A DNA stretch of 64,000 nt from Vibrio taketomensis (GCF_009938165.1 NZ_AP019650.1:930001-994000); one strand, 5' to 3'; numbered from the stretch's first letter, positions 36,589 to 46,822 are shown. Translations and numbers: made by a program. The notes: a model not told the origin generated them from the sequence alone.

Positions 36589-36623
36589 GTCAAATTGACA
36601 CTTTTATAAGGTGTCATTATGAC
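36589..36623. promoter_or_regulatory. Two NorR enhancer sites between hmp and norR
   Basis: GTCAAATTGAC (36589-36599) and GTCATTATGAC (36613-36623) both fit GT-N7-AC with inverted GTCA/TGAC arms, centred 24 bases apart. They lie about 85-110 bases upstream of the predicted hmp start point, the right distance for sigma-54 activation, and close to norR itself. A third site, usual in E. coli, is not clear. Confidence 0.75.
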
Positions 36624-36656
36624 TCTATAATAATAAAGAGACTCATAGGTTAGCAC

Positions 36657-38237
36657 ATGCAAGACATCACCATTTCTACATTGTTGGACATGACCGCGGG
36701 GTTAGCGAGTGGGCACAACGATCAAGATCGCTTTAATAAACTACTCGATGCTATTCGTAAGGTGATCCAATGTGACTGCATTGCACTACTTGGCGCGCAA
36801 CAAGACACTCTTCTGCCTCTGGCCATTCAAGGTATGACGCGTGACACGTTAGGACGCCGCTTTAAAGTCAGCGACCACCCACGCTTCGAGCAGATTTGTC
36901 AGGCAAGTGGCGTAGTTCGCTTTGATGCAGATAGTCCACTTCCCGATCCTTTCGACGGATTATTGCTTGATTACGATGGCGAACTTCCAATGCACGCTTG
37001 TATGGGATTACCCCTTATCTATGCCGATCAATTGCTGGGGATTTTGACCTTCGATAGCCTGACACCCAACGTTTTTGACTCAATACCTGACCGCAGTTTA
37101 GAGGCGCTATCGGCTATCGTCGCTTCACACCTTAAAGTAGCGTTAACCGTATCCAAACTGGAGCAACAAGCAAAACAAACACAACAACGCTTTGAAGAAC
37201 TCAATCAAGAAGTTTGGGAGCGCGACGGAAAGATCATCGGTAGTAGGGCCATGCAAGCACTTAAGCAAGATATCGCCGTTGTGGCTCCTTCTGATTTCAC
37301 CATTTTAATTCATGGTGAAACAGGCGTAGGTAAAGAGTTAGTCGCACGCAGCCTACATCATCAATCCCGGCGCCGTCAGCAACCGCTAATTTATGTTAAC
37401 TGCGCAGCGATTGCAGAGTCATTGATTGAAAGTGAACTCTTTGGCCATGTTAAAGGCGCATTTACAGGTGCTGATAAATCACGCCTCGGTAAATTTGCCC
37501 TAGCCGACGGTGGAACCCTGTTTCTAGATGAGATTGGCGAACTCAGTCTGACCGCACAAAGTAAACTGTTACGTGCACTACAAAACCAAGAGATTCAACC
37601 CGTTGGACAAGATAACGTGCAAAGCATTGATGTACGCGTGTTAGCGGCAACCAATCGAGATCTCAAACACGAAGTTGAGCAAGGTCGATTTCGCGCCGAT
37701 CTTTATCATCGCCTCACTGTTTACCCGCTCAATGTGCCGCCACTGCGTGAGCGCGATGAAGATGTCGTACTGCTTGCGGGATACTTTCTTGAACAAGCCC
37801 GTAAAAAGTTGGCGATTACCCAACTCAAATTTACCCGCGACGCATTAATTCAACTGCCTCGTTATGATTGGCCCGGCAACGTGCGTGAACTTGAACACGT
37901 GATCAATCGAGCCGCATTAAAAGCAAAAGCGAAACCACAACAAGCCGCTACAGTATCGGTATCCGCTTTAGATTTAGCACTTGAACAAAACGATGTCATG
38001 CCTACAACCCCTGCTGTATCAGACACTGTCGCTCCAGCTGTCGTGAAAATAAAAGATTTGCGCCAAGCAACAGAACAGTTTCAAGCACAGATGATTATTG
38101 AAACCCTACAGAGGGCCAACTATAACTGGGCAGGCGCTGCACGAGAGCTCAATCTTGATCGTGCAAATTTGGTTCGTTTAGCTAAGCGTTTAGGAATACA
38201 AGTGACCAAAGAACATAAGATTGAACGCTCAAGTTAA
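36657..38237 (+). CDS. norR: Nitric oxide reductase regulator NorR
   Basis: 526 residues: an N-terminal GAF domain that binds NO through non-haem iron (about 1-170), an AAA+ domain with Walker [15 protein letters not shown] ([15 protein letters not shown]) and Walker [12 protein letters not shown], and a C-terminal HTH ([21 protein letters not shown]). It activates sigma-54 promoters in response to NO. No norVW lies nearby; hmp takes its place as the divergent target. Confidence 0.95.
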   Translation: MQDITISTLLDMTAGLASGHNDQDRFNKLLDAIRKVIQCDCIALLGAQQDTLLPLAIQGMTRDTLGRRFKVSDHPRFEQICQASGVVRFDADSPLPDPFDGLLLDYDGELPMHACMGLPLIYADQLLGILTFDSLTPNVFDSIPDRSLEALSAIVASHLKVALTVSKLEQQAKQTQQRFEELNQEVWERDGKIIGSRAMQALKQDIAVVAPSDFTILIHGETGVGKELVARSLHHQSRRRQQPLIYVNCAAIAESLIESELFGHVKGAFTGADKSRLGKFALADGGTLFLDEIGELSLTAQSKLLRALQNQEIQPVGQDNVQSIDVRVLAATNRDLKHEVEQGRFRADLYHRLTVYPLNVPPLRERDEDVVLLAGYFLEQARKKLAITQLKFTRDALIQLPRYDWPGNVRELEHVINRAALKAKAKPQQAATVSVSALDLALEQNDVMPTTPAVSDTVAPAVVKIKDLRQATEQFQAQMIIETLQRANYNWAGAARELNLDRANLVRLAKRLGIQVTKEHKIERSS

Positions 38238-38317
38238 TCTCATTCTTGTTTCTGCGATGTACTAAATTTGTTATTGTTTATGATCATCAAATCAATCATT
38301 GCACTACAAGGGAACTC

Positions 38318-38677
38318 ATGAAGGTCATTCGTTGGATATTAGGTCGTATTATTTTGTTGTTAGACTTTGTTTTTTCTCCACGTGGCATAAAGCGTTCAGC
38401 AGAGGAACAGGCACGACTCGACGCCAAAGCATCACAATTGGCACTGTATCAATTTGATGCTTGTCCATTTTGCGTCAAAGTTCGCCGCGCAATGAAACGC
38501 CAAGCGGTCAAAATCGAGTTAAGAGACGCGAAAAACAATGCGGAGCATCGTGCTGAGCTTGAAACAGGTGGTGGCAAAATTAAAGTGCCTTGCCTGCGTA
38601 TTGAAGACGAGCAAGGTGTGAAATGGATGTATGAATCATCAGATATCGTTGCGTATCTTGAAAAAGAATTTGCTTAA
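38318..38677 (+). CDS. Membrane-anchored glutaredoxin-like protein
   Basis: 119 residues from the ATG 38318 with AAGGGA upstream. One N-terminal hydrophobic helix (VIRWILGRIILLLDFVFS), then a glutaredoxin fold with CPFC (LYQFDACPFCVKVRRAM) and a cis-Pro loop (IKVPCLRIED). Probably reduces disulfides on the cytosolic face of the inner membrane. About 80 bases after norR, on the same strand. Confidence 0.8.
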   Translation: MKVIRWILGRIILLLDFVFSPRGIKRSAEEQARLDAKASQLALYQFDACPFCVKVRRAMKRQAVKIELRDAKNNAEHRAELETGGGKIKVPCLRIEDEQGVKWMYESSDIVAYLEKEFA

Positions 38678-38702
38678 CAAATTCTCTATCAAACTCTAAG
38701 CC

Positions 38703-38735
38703 TATACCCAAGTCAATTTCAGAGATTTGGGTATA
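38703..38735. repeat. Inverted repeat between glutaredoxin and HAD genes
   Basis: TATACCCAA ... TTGGGTATA, a perfect 9-bp inverted repeat with a 15-base loop and no T-tract. Short palindromes of the TATACCCAAGT type are common between Vibrio genes. Confidence 0.5.
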
Positions 38736-38792
38736 TCAAAGCACAGTATTCGCGACAAATAACTTCCAATGGAACATAAGGAGCGAACTTTA

Positions 38793-39428
38793 ATGGGAAA
38801 ATCCTTAGTTATACCTTTTGAACCATCGCGGCTAAAAGCGATTGTTTTTGACCTCGACAACACCCTAGTCACTTCAGACATGGACTTTATGTGGCTACGT
38901 AACAAGATAGGTTGTCCAGAAAGTAGCGATCTACTGACTTTCACTGACCAAATTGCCTGCCCTAAAAAACGCGCCACTGCTGAGCAGCAAATTCTCGACC
39001 ACGAACTGCAAGATGCGCAGAACTCTGAACCCATGCCCGGCTGTGAATCCATCTTGCACTACATCGAAAGCAAAGCCCTTTATACAGCCATCATCACACG
39101 CAATTGCTTCCAAGCTGCAGAAACAAAAGTCGCACACAATAACCTCAATATTGAACGCATCATCAGTCGCGAACATTTTGCGCCAAAACCCTCTCCTGAT
39201 GCACTCAATAGCCTAGTAAAAGAATGGCAACTTCAGCCGGAAGAAGTGTTGTATGTCGGCGACTATCTCTACGATTTGCAAGCGGCACTCAACGCCAAAA
39301 TGCCCTCTTGTTTGGTCAATCATGGCACTGAGAAACCATTTGAACATCACGCCTCCATTGTAGTGGCTCATTTAAATGACCTTACTCAATTACTTATTCA
39401 CGCCACTCGCAGTAACAATATGGTATAA
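38793..39428 (+). CDS. HAD-family hydrolase
   Basis: 211 residues from the ATG 38793, with AAGGAG nine bases upstream. Motif I is VFDLDNTLV, motif II IITRNCF, Lys in APKPSPDAL, motif IV VGDYLYDLQAA. It resembles phosphoglycolate-phosphatase-like phosphatases with a small helical cap. The substrate is not evident. Confidence 0.85.
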   Translation: MGKSLVIPFEPSRLKAIVFDLDNTLVTSDMDFMWLRNKIGCPESSDLLTFTDQIACPKKRATAEQQILDHELQDAQNSEPMPGCESILHYIESKALYTAIITRNCFQAAETKVAHNNLNIERIISREHFAPKPSPDALNSLVKEWQLQPEEVLYVGDYLYDLQAALNAKMPSCLVNHGTEKPFEHHASIVVAHLNDLTQLLIHATRSNNMV

Positions 39429-39470
39429 AGAATAAAACAATAAATTCAATAATCTGCTAGGAAACCAACA

Positions 39471-40091
39471 ATGCCTAAAAACAAAGTCCTGGTTTTATAC
39501 GCGCATCCTTCTCAGCACCGCTCAGAAGTGAACCAGCCACTATTTAATGCAGCCAAAAACATCGAAGGTGTCACTACGGTTGACCTTTACTACGAATATC
39601 CAAGTTACAACATCAACATTGACCGAGAGCAGCAACGATTGGTCGAACACGATGTGATTATTTTCCAATTTCCACTCTACTGGTATTCAACTCCTGCCAT
39701 GCTCAAAGAATGGCAAGATCTGGTCTTAGAATATGGCTTTGCTTATGGCAGCCAAGGCACTGCACTCAAAGGGAAGCGCTTTTTATGTGCTCTGTCAGCC
39801 GGAGGGAAAGCGGATGCCTACCAATTGGAAGGTTATAACCATTTTACCATTCGAGAAATACTCTACCCGATCGAACAAATGGTGGCGCTAACTGGCATGA
39901 AGTACATGGCTCCACTGGCACTGTTTGGCGCGCGTACCGCCAAAGAGGAAGGACGTATAGAACAACACGTCAAGCGTTGGGAAAAGCTACTTACAGCACT
40001 GGTCAACGACAAGGTGGATTACAAATTGGCGTATGAGGTGGAAAAACTCAATCCTTACCTCAACCGACTCATTTTAGGAGATGAAGCATGA
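39471..40091 (+). CDS. KefF/KefG-type NAD(P)H oxidoreductase, Kef ancillary subunit
   Basis: A 206-residue flavodoxin-fold quinone reductase of the NQO1 type. VLVLYAHPSQHRSEVNQPLF, FQFPLYWYSTPAMLKEWQDLVL and LSAGGKADAY are the FMN and dimer segments. Such proteins bind the Kef potassium efflux channels and are needed for full activity. It overlaps the channel gene by four bases (ATGA), which makes the pairing secure. Whether it is F- or G-type is not decided. Confidence 0.88.
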   Translation: MPKNKVLVLYAHPSQHRSEVNQPLFNAAKNIEGVTTVDLYYEYPSYNINIDREQQRLVEHDVIIFQFPLYWYSTPAMLKEWQDLVLEYGFAYGSQGTALKGKRFLCALSAGGKADAYQLEGYNHFTIREILYPIEQMVALTGMKYMAPLALFGARTAKEEGRIEQHVKRWEKLLTALVNDKVDYKLAYEVEKLNPYLNRLILGDEA

Positions 40092-42007
40092 CCGGATATT
40101 TTCTTCAAGCCTTTATCTACCTCGTTGCCGCGGTTATCGCTGTACCTATCGCCAAGCGCCTTGGCTTAGGTTCCGTCTTGGGGTATTTAATTGCGGGTGT
40201 CGTCATTGGTCCAATCGTTGGCTTGGTTGGTGAAGAAACCACGACTATTCAGCACTTTGCTGAATTTGGTGTGGTGATGATGCTGTTTCTCGTGGGTTTA
40301 GAGCTTGAACCCAAAATGCTATGGAATATGCGTAATCGCCTATTGGGATTGGGCGGCTTGCAAGTAGCAGGCACGGCTGCCGCAGTGATGGGTATCGCGA
40401 TGCTGTTTCAGCAACCGTGGACAATCGCACTGGCGATTGGTTTGATCTTCGCGCTCTCTTCTACCGCTATCGTACTGCAAACCTTTAATGAAAAGGGGCT
40501 CACTCGCACCGAGGGTGGGCAAAATGCTTTCTCTGTACTTCTCTTTCAAGATATTGCCGTCATCCCTATGCTGGCGTTTATTCCGCTATTGGCGCTGCCG
40601 GAATTAGTTGAACAAGCACAGAGCGCTGCTGCAACCGCAGCCGAGCATCATGAGGAACTGAGCTTAGTCGCAGGCCTGCCGGGTTGGGCTTACGCGCTGG
40701 TTATTGTTGTCTCGATAGTCGGCTTGGTCGTTGGTGGGCACTATTTAAGTCGTCCACTGTTTCGTTTCGTTGCAAGCTCAGGCTTGCGTGAAATTTTCAC
40801 CGCGACAGCGTTAATGCTGGTTGTTGGGATCGCTGCACTAATGAGTTTAGTTGGGTTATCACCTGCTTTAGGCACATTCCTCGCGGGCGTGGTGCTGGCC
40901 AACAGTGAATTCCGTCATGAACTTGAGTCCAATATCGACCCATTTAAAGGTCTACTACTAGGTCTCTTCTTCATCACCGTTGGGGCTGGAATTAACTTTG
41001 GTATTTTGTTTGATGATTTCTTCCTAATCATCGGCTTAACCCTTGGAGTAATGCTGCTCAAAGCCTTGATCCTATATGTACTCGCGTTCTGCTTTAGAAT
41101 TCGTAACAGTAACCGCTGGTTGTTTACGCTTAGCTTGGCGCAAGCTGGTGAGTTTGGTTTCGTACTATTAAGCTTTACCACGCAAAACCATGTTATTCCG
41201 CTCGATATCGCACAAACTCTCTCACTTGTTGTTGCACTATCCATGTTCCTCACCCCTGGGCTGTTTATCCTATTTGATAAGGTTATTCTGCCTCGGTTTG
41301 AGCACGCATCGAATCAAGGGGAAGCAGATAACATCGATGAGCAAGGTACCGTCATCATTGCGGGTATTGGCCGCTTTGGTCAAATCGTTAATCGTCTGCT
41401 GGTTGCCAATGGTATTAAAACCGTCGTGCTCGACCACCAAGCTGCACAGATTGATATGGTGCGCCAAATAAACACGAAAGCCTACTATGGCGATGCTACT
41501 CGCACTGACTTACTGCACACAGCAGGTATTGAAGATGCGGCGATGATTGTTATTGCGATTGATAATCCAGACGCGACGTTAGAGCTGGTAAAATACGTTA
41601 AACATACCTATCCACACGTGAAAATCCTCGCCCGTGCATACGATCGAGGAGACAGCTATCTGCTAAGACAGGCAGGTGCCGATATCATCGAGTCTGAAAC
41701 CTATCACTCTGCAATCGAACTGGGCGCACATGCACTACGAGCCATCGGTCAACACCCATTCCATGTAGAACAGCAAAAAGCGAGTTACAAGCGCGTGGAA
41801 GATAAAAAGTCGGACATGCTTTACCAAGCTTGGTTGGATGACTCCTCAGGTGAACGCTTTGACAATAACTACCGTCAGCTTTTCATGCACCTAGAAGAGC
41901 AAATCAAGCTCGCGCTGGCGACCGATAGAGCAGATAAACACAATAACGATGAACGTGGTTGGACGCCGCCACCAAAAGGTTATGCCGACGATCCGACACC
42001 AAAATAA
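40088..42007 (+). CDS. Kef-type glutathione-gated K+/H+ efflux antiporter
   Basis: 639 residues. The N-terminal CPA2 antiporter domain has about 12 membrane segments (with VVMMLFLVGLELEPKMLW and LALSSTAIVLQ). A cytosolic RCK/TrkA-N domain follows (IIAGIGRFGQIVNRLL, TKAYYGDATRTDLL), then an acidic-basic tail. The system protects against electrophiles by potassium efflux and acidification. GGAG upstream of the ATG lies inside the oxidoreductase gene. KefB and KefC cannot be told apart here. Confidence 0.88.
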   Translation: MTGYFLQAFIYLVAAVIAVPIAKRLGLGSVLGYLIAGVVIGPIVGLVGEETTTIQHFAEFGVVMMLFLVGLELEPKMLWNMRNRLLGLGGLQVAGTAAAVMGIAMLFQQPWTIALAIGLIFALSSTAIVLQTFNEKGLTRTEGGQNAFSVLLFQDIAVIPMLAFIPLLALPELVEQAQSAAATAAEHHEELSLVAGLPGWAYALVIVVSIVGLVVGGHYLSRPLFRFVASSGLREIFTATALMLVVGIAALMSLVGLSPALGTFLAGVVLANSEFRHELESNIDPFKGLLLGLFFITVGAGINFGILFDDFFLIIGLTLGVMLLKALILYVLAFCFRIRNSNRWLFTLSLAQAGEFGFVLLSFTTQNHVIPLDIAQTLSLVVALSMFLTPGLFILFDKVILPRFEHASNQGEADNIDEQGTVIIAGIGRFGQIVNRLLVANGIKTVVLDHQAAQIDMVRQINTKAYYGDATRTDLLHTAGIEDAAMIVIAIDNPDATLELVKYVKHTYPHVKILARAYDRGDSYLLRQAGADIIESETYHSAIELGAHALRAIGQHPFHVEQQKASYKRVEDKKSDMLYQAWLDDSSGERFDNNYRQLFMHLEEQIKLALATDRADKHNNDERGWTPPPKGYADDPTPK

Positions 42008-42139
42008 ACAAGTCGCAAAGTATCTTCAGAGCATACATCTATACGCCTGATTTGAGGATATTATAAAGATATTGTTTAAAGTGTTTTCACTGCAAACTAC
42101 TCGATCTATTTAACTGATTGAGTATATTAAACAGCAACG

Positions 42140-42168
42140 AATGCCGAGGATAACCTCGGCATTGTTTT
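42140..42168 (+). terminator. Terminator of the Kef operon
   Basis: AATGCCGAGG-ATAA-CCTCGGCATT followed by GTTTTAT; 10-bp stem about 130 bases after the Kef stop. Confidence 0.85.
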
Positions 42169-42202
42169 ATATTCATAACAGAACACGGCCTGACTAATTA
42201 TT

Positions 42203-43531
42203 ATGACCACCAGCCACTCCCAATCACTCACAAAGCAGTTGTTCAAGATGACATGGCCAATGCTATTTGGCGTACTGTCATTGATGAGCTTTCAATTAGT
42301 CGATAGTGCTTTTATCGGGCAGCTTGGTGTTTTACCGCTGGCTGCACAAGGCTTTACCCTGCCGATTCAAATGGTGATCATCGGGATTCAAGTTGGCTTG
42401 GGTATTGCTACCACAGCGGTAATCGCTAAAGCGGTTGGTGCCAACCAAACCCGCTATGCCCAGCAGTTAGGTGGGCTGGTCATCGTCATGGGTTCATTCG
42501 CGGTGGCTCTATTTGGCGTAATCATCTACCTGCTAAGAGAACCGATTCTTCTGATGCTAAGCGCACCAGAAAGCGTACTACCAATTATCGATAGTTACTG
42601 GATCTACTGGTTAATTAGTTCTTGGACGGGAGCTTTACTCTATTTCTTTTATAGCGTCTGCCGCGCCAATGGCAATACGATGCTACCTGGCACAATGATG
42701 ATGGTCACCAGCCTAATTAACCTAGCACTGGACCCTCTGTTTATTTTCACCTTTGATCTTGGGATTAACGGCGCAGCGATTGCGACCGTGGTCGCCTTTG
42801 GCCTTGGCATTTTAGTTGTCGCACCTAAAGTCGCCGCTAAACAATGGGTTTGCTTTGACTGGCATGATTTAGATCTAATGGCGAGCCTTCGCTCAATCGG
42901 CAACATTATGGGGCCTGCGATGATAAGCCAATTGCTGCCTCCGCTATCTTCAATGCTGGCAACTAAGCTTTTAGCAGGCTATGGCACGGCCGCTGTCGCC
43001 GCATGGGCATTAGGCTCTCGTTATGAGTTCTTCGCTATTGTCTCGGTATTAGCACTGACTATGTCGATGCCACCAATGGTTGGTCGTTTACTTGGCGCAC
43101 AAAAAATTAATGAAATCCGTCAATTAGTCACTATTGCAGTGAAATATGTCTTAGCTTCCCAATTACTGATTGCCGTGATTACCTACTTGAGTAGCCAATT
43201 TTTGGCTACTCTCATGACCAGCGAAGAGCAAGTTGAACATATCCTTAATTGGCATTTAATGATCGTTCCAGTCAGCCTTGGACCACTAGGAATCTGTATG
43301 CTGATGGTTTCTATCAATAACGCACTCGGTAAGTCCTATACGGCATTAACCATCTCTGCGCTGCGTTTATTCGCTTTCTTCTTGCCGTGTCTATGGGTTG
43401 GCTCCATGTTAGGTGGCATTGAGGGTATCTTTTGGGGTTCGCTCGCAGGTAATGTTGCCGCAGGTGCCTGTGCATGGCTAATGTATCAAAACGCTATCAG
43501 TCAAGTTGAGCGTAAGTTGTCAATTAAATGA
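42203..43531 (+). CDS. MATE family multidrug/Na+ antiporter
   Basis: 442 residues with 12 predicted membrane spans in two MATE repeats (starting MTWPMLFGVLSLMSFQLVDSAF and IGNIMGPAMISQLLPPLSSML). Drug/cation export is inferred from the family. The start has no clear Shine-Dalgarno. It stands alone behind the Kef terminator. Confidence 0.88.
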   Translation: MTTSHSQSLTKQLFKMTWPMLFGVLSLMSFQLVDSAFIGQLGVLPLAAQGFTLPIQMVIIGIQVGLGIATTAVIAKAVGANQTRYAQQLGGLVIVMGSFAVALFGVIIYLLREPILLMLSAPESVLPIIDSYWIYWLISSWTGALLYFFYSVCRANGNTMLPGTMMMVTSLINLALDPLFIFTFDLGINGAAIATVVAFGLGILVVAPKVAAKQWVCFDWHDLDLMASLRSIGNIMGPAMISQLLPPLSSMLATKLLAGYGTAAVAAWALGSRYEFFAIVSVLALTMSMPPMVGRLLGAQKINEIRQLVTIAVKYVLASQLLIAVITYLSSQFLATLMTSEEQVEHILNWHLMIVPVSLGPLGICMLMVSINNALGKSYTALTISALRLFAFFLPCLWVGSMLGGIEGIFWGSLAGNVAAGACAWLMYQNAISQVERKLSIK

Positions 43532-43735
43532 GTTGTAGATTTGTCAGTATTTACAGGGTTCACTATCACCGCAATTATTGCAGTACTTATTTTGGTCAAA
43601 ATGTTCACGCTTTGACATGCAATCAGCATAGCTCTGGTGGTATTTTCCGTTGTACTGATAAATCGTTCAAAAAACTAAGGTATCTCGAGCAATTTAGTCG
43701 TATGATCCCGTCACCTTTTTTAAGTATCAGTTTCT

Positions 43736-44629
43736 ATGAGTCATAATCATCACCCAATTAAGGGCGCCAGTTGGATGCTAACCGCTGGCTTGTCGTTTGC
43801 TATCGTTAACAGCCTAGCGCAAGTTGCAAGTATCAATTATGGTCTCTCTTCGACCACGGTCGCGCTGGTGCAATACGCGATTGCACTGGTGGTTATTCTG
43901 CCTTACCTCAAAACACTCGGCATTCGCCAATCATTACGAACGCAGAAACTCGGCTTGCATATATTCCGTGTATTTTTGTCTGTGATTGGTATTCAGTTAT
44001 GGCTTTGGGCACTCGCGTACCCAGTGCCTATCTGGCAAGGTATTGCGCTGCTAATGACCTCGCCACTTTTTGCCACTATCGGATCAGGGCTACTACTCAA
44101 AGAAAACGTAGGCAAAGCGCGTTGGGCAGCAACATTAACCGGTTTTATCGGTGCCATGATCATCTTAGAGCCTTGGGCTGACGACTTTAGCTGGGCAGCT
44201 TTGCTTCCAGTTGGCGCTGCCTTCTTTTGGGCCTGCTATTCATTAATGGTGAAAAAACTGTCTTCTGATGACTCACCATCGACAATGGTGGTTTATCTAC
44301 TGATCTTAATTACGCCATTTAACATACTACTCGCTCTACCAGATTGGCAAACACCGACTGGTGGTACGCTTTGGTTGGTTCTAATTTGTGCGGGGATTGC
44401 GACTGCATTGGCGCAGTGGGCCATTGTAAAAGCCTATTCTGTTGCTGACGCTTCTTTTGTACAGCCATTTGACCATGCAAAACTGCCTTTAAACGTACTT
44501 GCTGGATGGGTGGTATTTGGTTGGGTTCCACCTGGTCGTTTATGGCTAGGCGCGGCGATCATCATTGCCTCTGTCGCCTTTATTACTCAATGGGAAGCTC
44601 GTAAAAGTAGTAAGCGCAAGTCAGCTTAA
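43736..44629 (+). CDS. EamA/DMT-family transporter
   Basis: A 297-residue inner-membrane protein with ten hydrophobic segments and two EamA repeats (AGLSFAIVNSLAQVAS ... and LLPVGAAFFWACYSLMVKKL ...). The substrate is unknown; relatives export amino acids or metabolites. The basic C-terminus is cytosolic. Confidence 0.85.
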   Translation: MSHNHHPIKGASWMLTAGLSFAIVNSLAQVASINYGLSSTTVALVQYAIALVVILPYLKTLGIRQSLRTQKLGLHIFRVFLSVIGIQLWLWALAYPVPIWQGIALLMTSPLFATIGSGLLLKENVGKARWAATLTGFIGAMIILEPWADDFSWAALLPVGAAFFWACYSLMVKKLSSDDSPSTMVVYLLILITPFNILLALPDWQTPTGGTLWLVLICAGIATALAQWAIVKAYSVADASFVQPFDHAKLPLNVLAGWVVFGWVPPGRLWLGAAIIIASVAFITQWEARKSSKRKSA

Positions 44630-44792
44630 ACCGATATTTTTTGAAAGAAATTTGTCAGATAGCCGTTCTACTAAAATAAGCAAAACGGGTTACACTTAAG
44701 TTTAGGTTACTCACCTAACTTCATACCCTATTCTGATTACGCAGTTCGGCTATCGCAAGCATAGACTTGCTATGTGCTCAAGGGAGATCACT

Positions 44793-45407
44793 ATGACAAC
44801 ACCAATCAAAATTACACTGTATCGCTGGGCTGGTAGCTGGGGACCATTTAAGGTCAATATTCCTTGTGGCGAATGCACTCTAACCAAAGATATTCTCCAA
44901 GACACGTTTGATAACGAGCTTGCTGGTATTCCCATTGAGCTTGAAGTGAAAGATTGGTTATCCCATTGGTGGGAGCCTCTAAAACTTGGGTCGTGGCACG
45001 CTCCGATTCTGGTTGTAGAAGGCAAAGTGGTTAGCCAAGGTGAAGCACTAAACCGCGGCGTATTAATCCAGTCGGTGATACAAAAATGGAGTGAGCGTGA
45101 CACGCTTAAAGGCAATATTGTCTATGGTAAGGCAACCTGTCCATATTGTGTGAAAGCGAAAAAGATCCTTGATGATGCGGGCATCGAATACCAATACCAT
45201 GATGTGGTTAAAGAAAGCGCCGCGTTGTATCGCATGATTCCAGAAGTGAAAGCCATCATTGGTTTGAAAACACCGGTAACCGTGCCACAAATTTGGCTTG
45301 ATGGGCAATACATTGGTGGTGCCGATAACTTGGAAGCTTGGATTGAAGCCAATAATCTCAAGCAAGTACCCAACAATGTGGTCAATTTAGAAGCGAATCA
45401 AGGCTGA
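44793..45407 (+). CDS. Two-domain glutaredoxin protein
   Basis: 204 residues from the ATG 44793, with AAGGGAG upstream. The N-terminal half is thioredoxin-fold-like with CGEC (VNIPCGECTLTKDIL). The C-terminal half (about 108-195) is a glutaredoxin with CPYC (IVYGKATCPYCVKAKKIL), a TVPQ cis-Pro loop and IGGADNLEAWIE. A dithiol oxidoreductase; partner unknown. Followed by a very strong terminator. Confidence 0.85.
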   Translation: MTTPIKITLYRWAGSWGPFKVNIPCGECTLTKDILQDTFDNELAGIPIELEVKDWLSHWWEPLKLGSWHAPILVVEGKVVSQGEALNRGVLIQSVIQKWSERDTLKGNIVYGKATCPYCVKAKKILDDAGIEYQYHDVVKESAALYRMIPEVKAIIGLKTPVTVPQIWLDGQYIGGADNLEAWIEANNLKQVPNNVVNLEANQG

Positions 45408-45430
45408 TTGGGTAGCCCTCGCGACATATA

Positions 45431-45467
45431 AGACATAAAAAGGTCTAGCTGACCTTTTTATGTCTTC
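45431..45467. terminator. Bidirectional terminator, 16-bp stem
   Basis: AAGACATAAAAAGGTC ... GACCTTTTTATGTCTT, 16 bp with a 5-base loop, between the convergent glutaredoxin and lipoprotein genes. Confidence 0.85.
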
Positions 45468-45478
45468 AAACCTCAAAC

Positions 45479-46666
45479 TCACGCCTTCTGTTTACGCACT
45501 TGAGATCGGCGTCCTAACATGTAGCCAAGCCCAAGTGGCGCAAAGAAAATCACAACAATAAACAACACAAAATACAAAATGGTGCTCTTTATCAATTGCA
45601 TCAACTTATCCATCGCGACCGTTACCACCTGCTGTGAAATCTGATCGATGTTTTGTGCCAACGCTTCACGTTCGTGAGAAATGATCAACGCGACCTCTTG
45701 CCGCTCTCGGGCGACCATTTTCTCAAGCGCTTGTCGCTCCTCACTCAGTTGCGCTAAACGCGCTTGAGTTTTGATATCGATATCATCGACCAATGGTTGC
45801 AGGTGAATTGCCATTTCTTGTGCTAGGTGGTTCATATATTCAGGGTTATTGATAATGAAGTCATTCATCGCATCTGCAGTCACTTTCAAGCTATCTAAGG
45901 CTTGATTTACTTGCTCAATACTCGCAGAACTATTCAACGCTAGCAGTTGCGCCTTCCAAGTCATAATCTTAGGCGTCTGTTTCGACATCAGGCTTAATCG
46001 ATCAGAGACATCCCCGATTGCTTCAGGCATGGTACCGAGTGTCGTAACGGCTTCTTCTTGTGCAATTTGATTTGCTTCTAACCACGCACGATAAGCAGGA
46101 GTGCGAATCATACTCAAATCAGAAAATGGGTACGTCGCCACAAATTGTTCTACGAAATCCTTCGTTGATTGATAAGCAGAGGGCTTGAGCAAACCTTTGG
46201 CCAATGCATCGATCTCTCGCGCTAAGTGAGCAGAAACCTGTTTAGCTTCATCATTACCGGGTGCTCCTTTTATGCCATCAGAATCGATGAATAACGCTTT
46301 GCCTTGGCCTGAATGGAAGAATTCATTCATCTGCGCGACAAATACCCAAGAGTCAATCAAGGACGCAATCGGTGACACTTGATAAGTCGCCGCCTGCATT
46401 CCTTCTTCTGCATTGATTTTCCATAACAGAATATGAGATTGATTAAGTTGGTCACCAGCATCATAACGGGCTTGTAATACGTCAGCGGCTTGTTCCACTT
46501 GGGCAAAAAACTGCTGCGAATATTCACGCGTCATGATTCGCATATTAAGTTCTTGCTGAGTTAGCGGAATCGTTTGAGAGTCGATTTTGACTTCCAATAA
46601 AGAACAACCGGAAAGAGCCGAAATTAGCAATATCATTAAAGCCAAACAGCAACGACGTAACAACAT
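45479..46666 (-). CDS. Lipoprotein with coiled coil and C-terminal membrane segment
   Basis: 395 residues. Lipoprotein signal with lipobox LSGC (MLLRRCCLALMILLISALSGC). A long helical region follows, with a coiled coil near 310-345 (LSEERQALEKMVARERQEVALI), then a C-terminal membrane helix (ILYFVLFIVVIFFAPLGLGYML) and a basic tail. Being anchored at both ends suggests it spans or links envelope layers. I do not recognise the family. Confidence 0.7.
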   Translation of the reverse strand: MLLRRCCLALMILLISALSGCSLLEVKIDSQTIPLTQQELNMRIMTREYSQQFFAQVEQAADVLQARYDAGDQLNQSHILLWKINAEEGMQAATYQVSPIASLIDSWVFVAQMNEFFHSGQGKALFIDSDGIKGAPGNDEAKQVSAHLAREIDALAKGLLKPSAYQSTKDFVEQFVATYPFSDLSMIRTPAYRAWLEANQIAQEEAVTTLGTMPEAIGDVSDRLSLMSKQTPKIMTWKAQLLALNSSASIEQVNQALDSLKVTADAMNDFIINNPEYMNHLAQEMAIHLQPLVDDIDIKTQARLAQLSEERQALEKMVARERQEVALIISHEREALAQNIDQISQQVVTVAMDKLMQLIKSTILYFVLFIVVIFFAPLGLGYMLGRRSQVRKQKA

Positions 46667-46822
46667 AGTTCACCTGCAATGTCACTGGAGATAATGGAAT
46701 ATAGAACGAAAGCGGACAACTCGAAGAATATAATACAAATTGCGTATTTTTAACTAACTAAGATCAACTTATGGCTCGATAGAAGCGATCATGTAAAACG
46801 CAGAAAGGGTAGTTTTACCAAT

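Noticed and set aside
38702..39052. 116-codon minus-strand ORF
   Set aside because: A shadow of the HAD hydrolase gene on the other strand.
43528..43746. 72-codon ORF between the MATE and DMT genes
   Set aside because: It is Cys/His/Ser-rich in a way typical of out-of-frame reading and overlaps both neighbours' ends.
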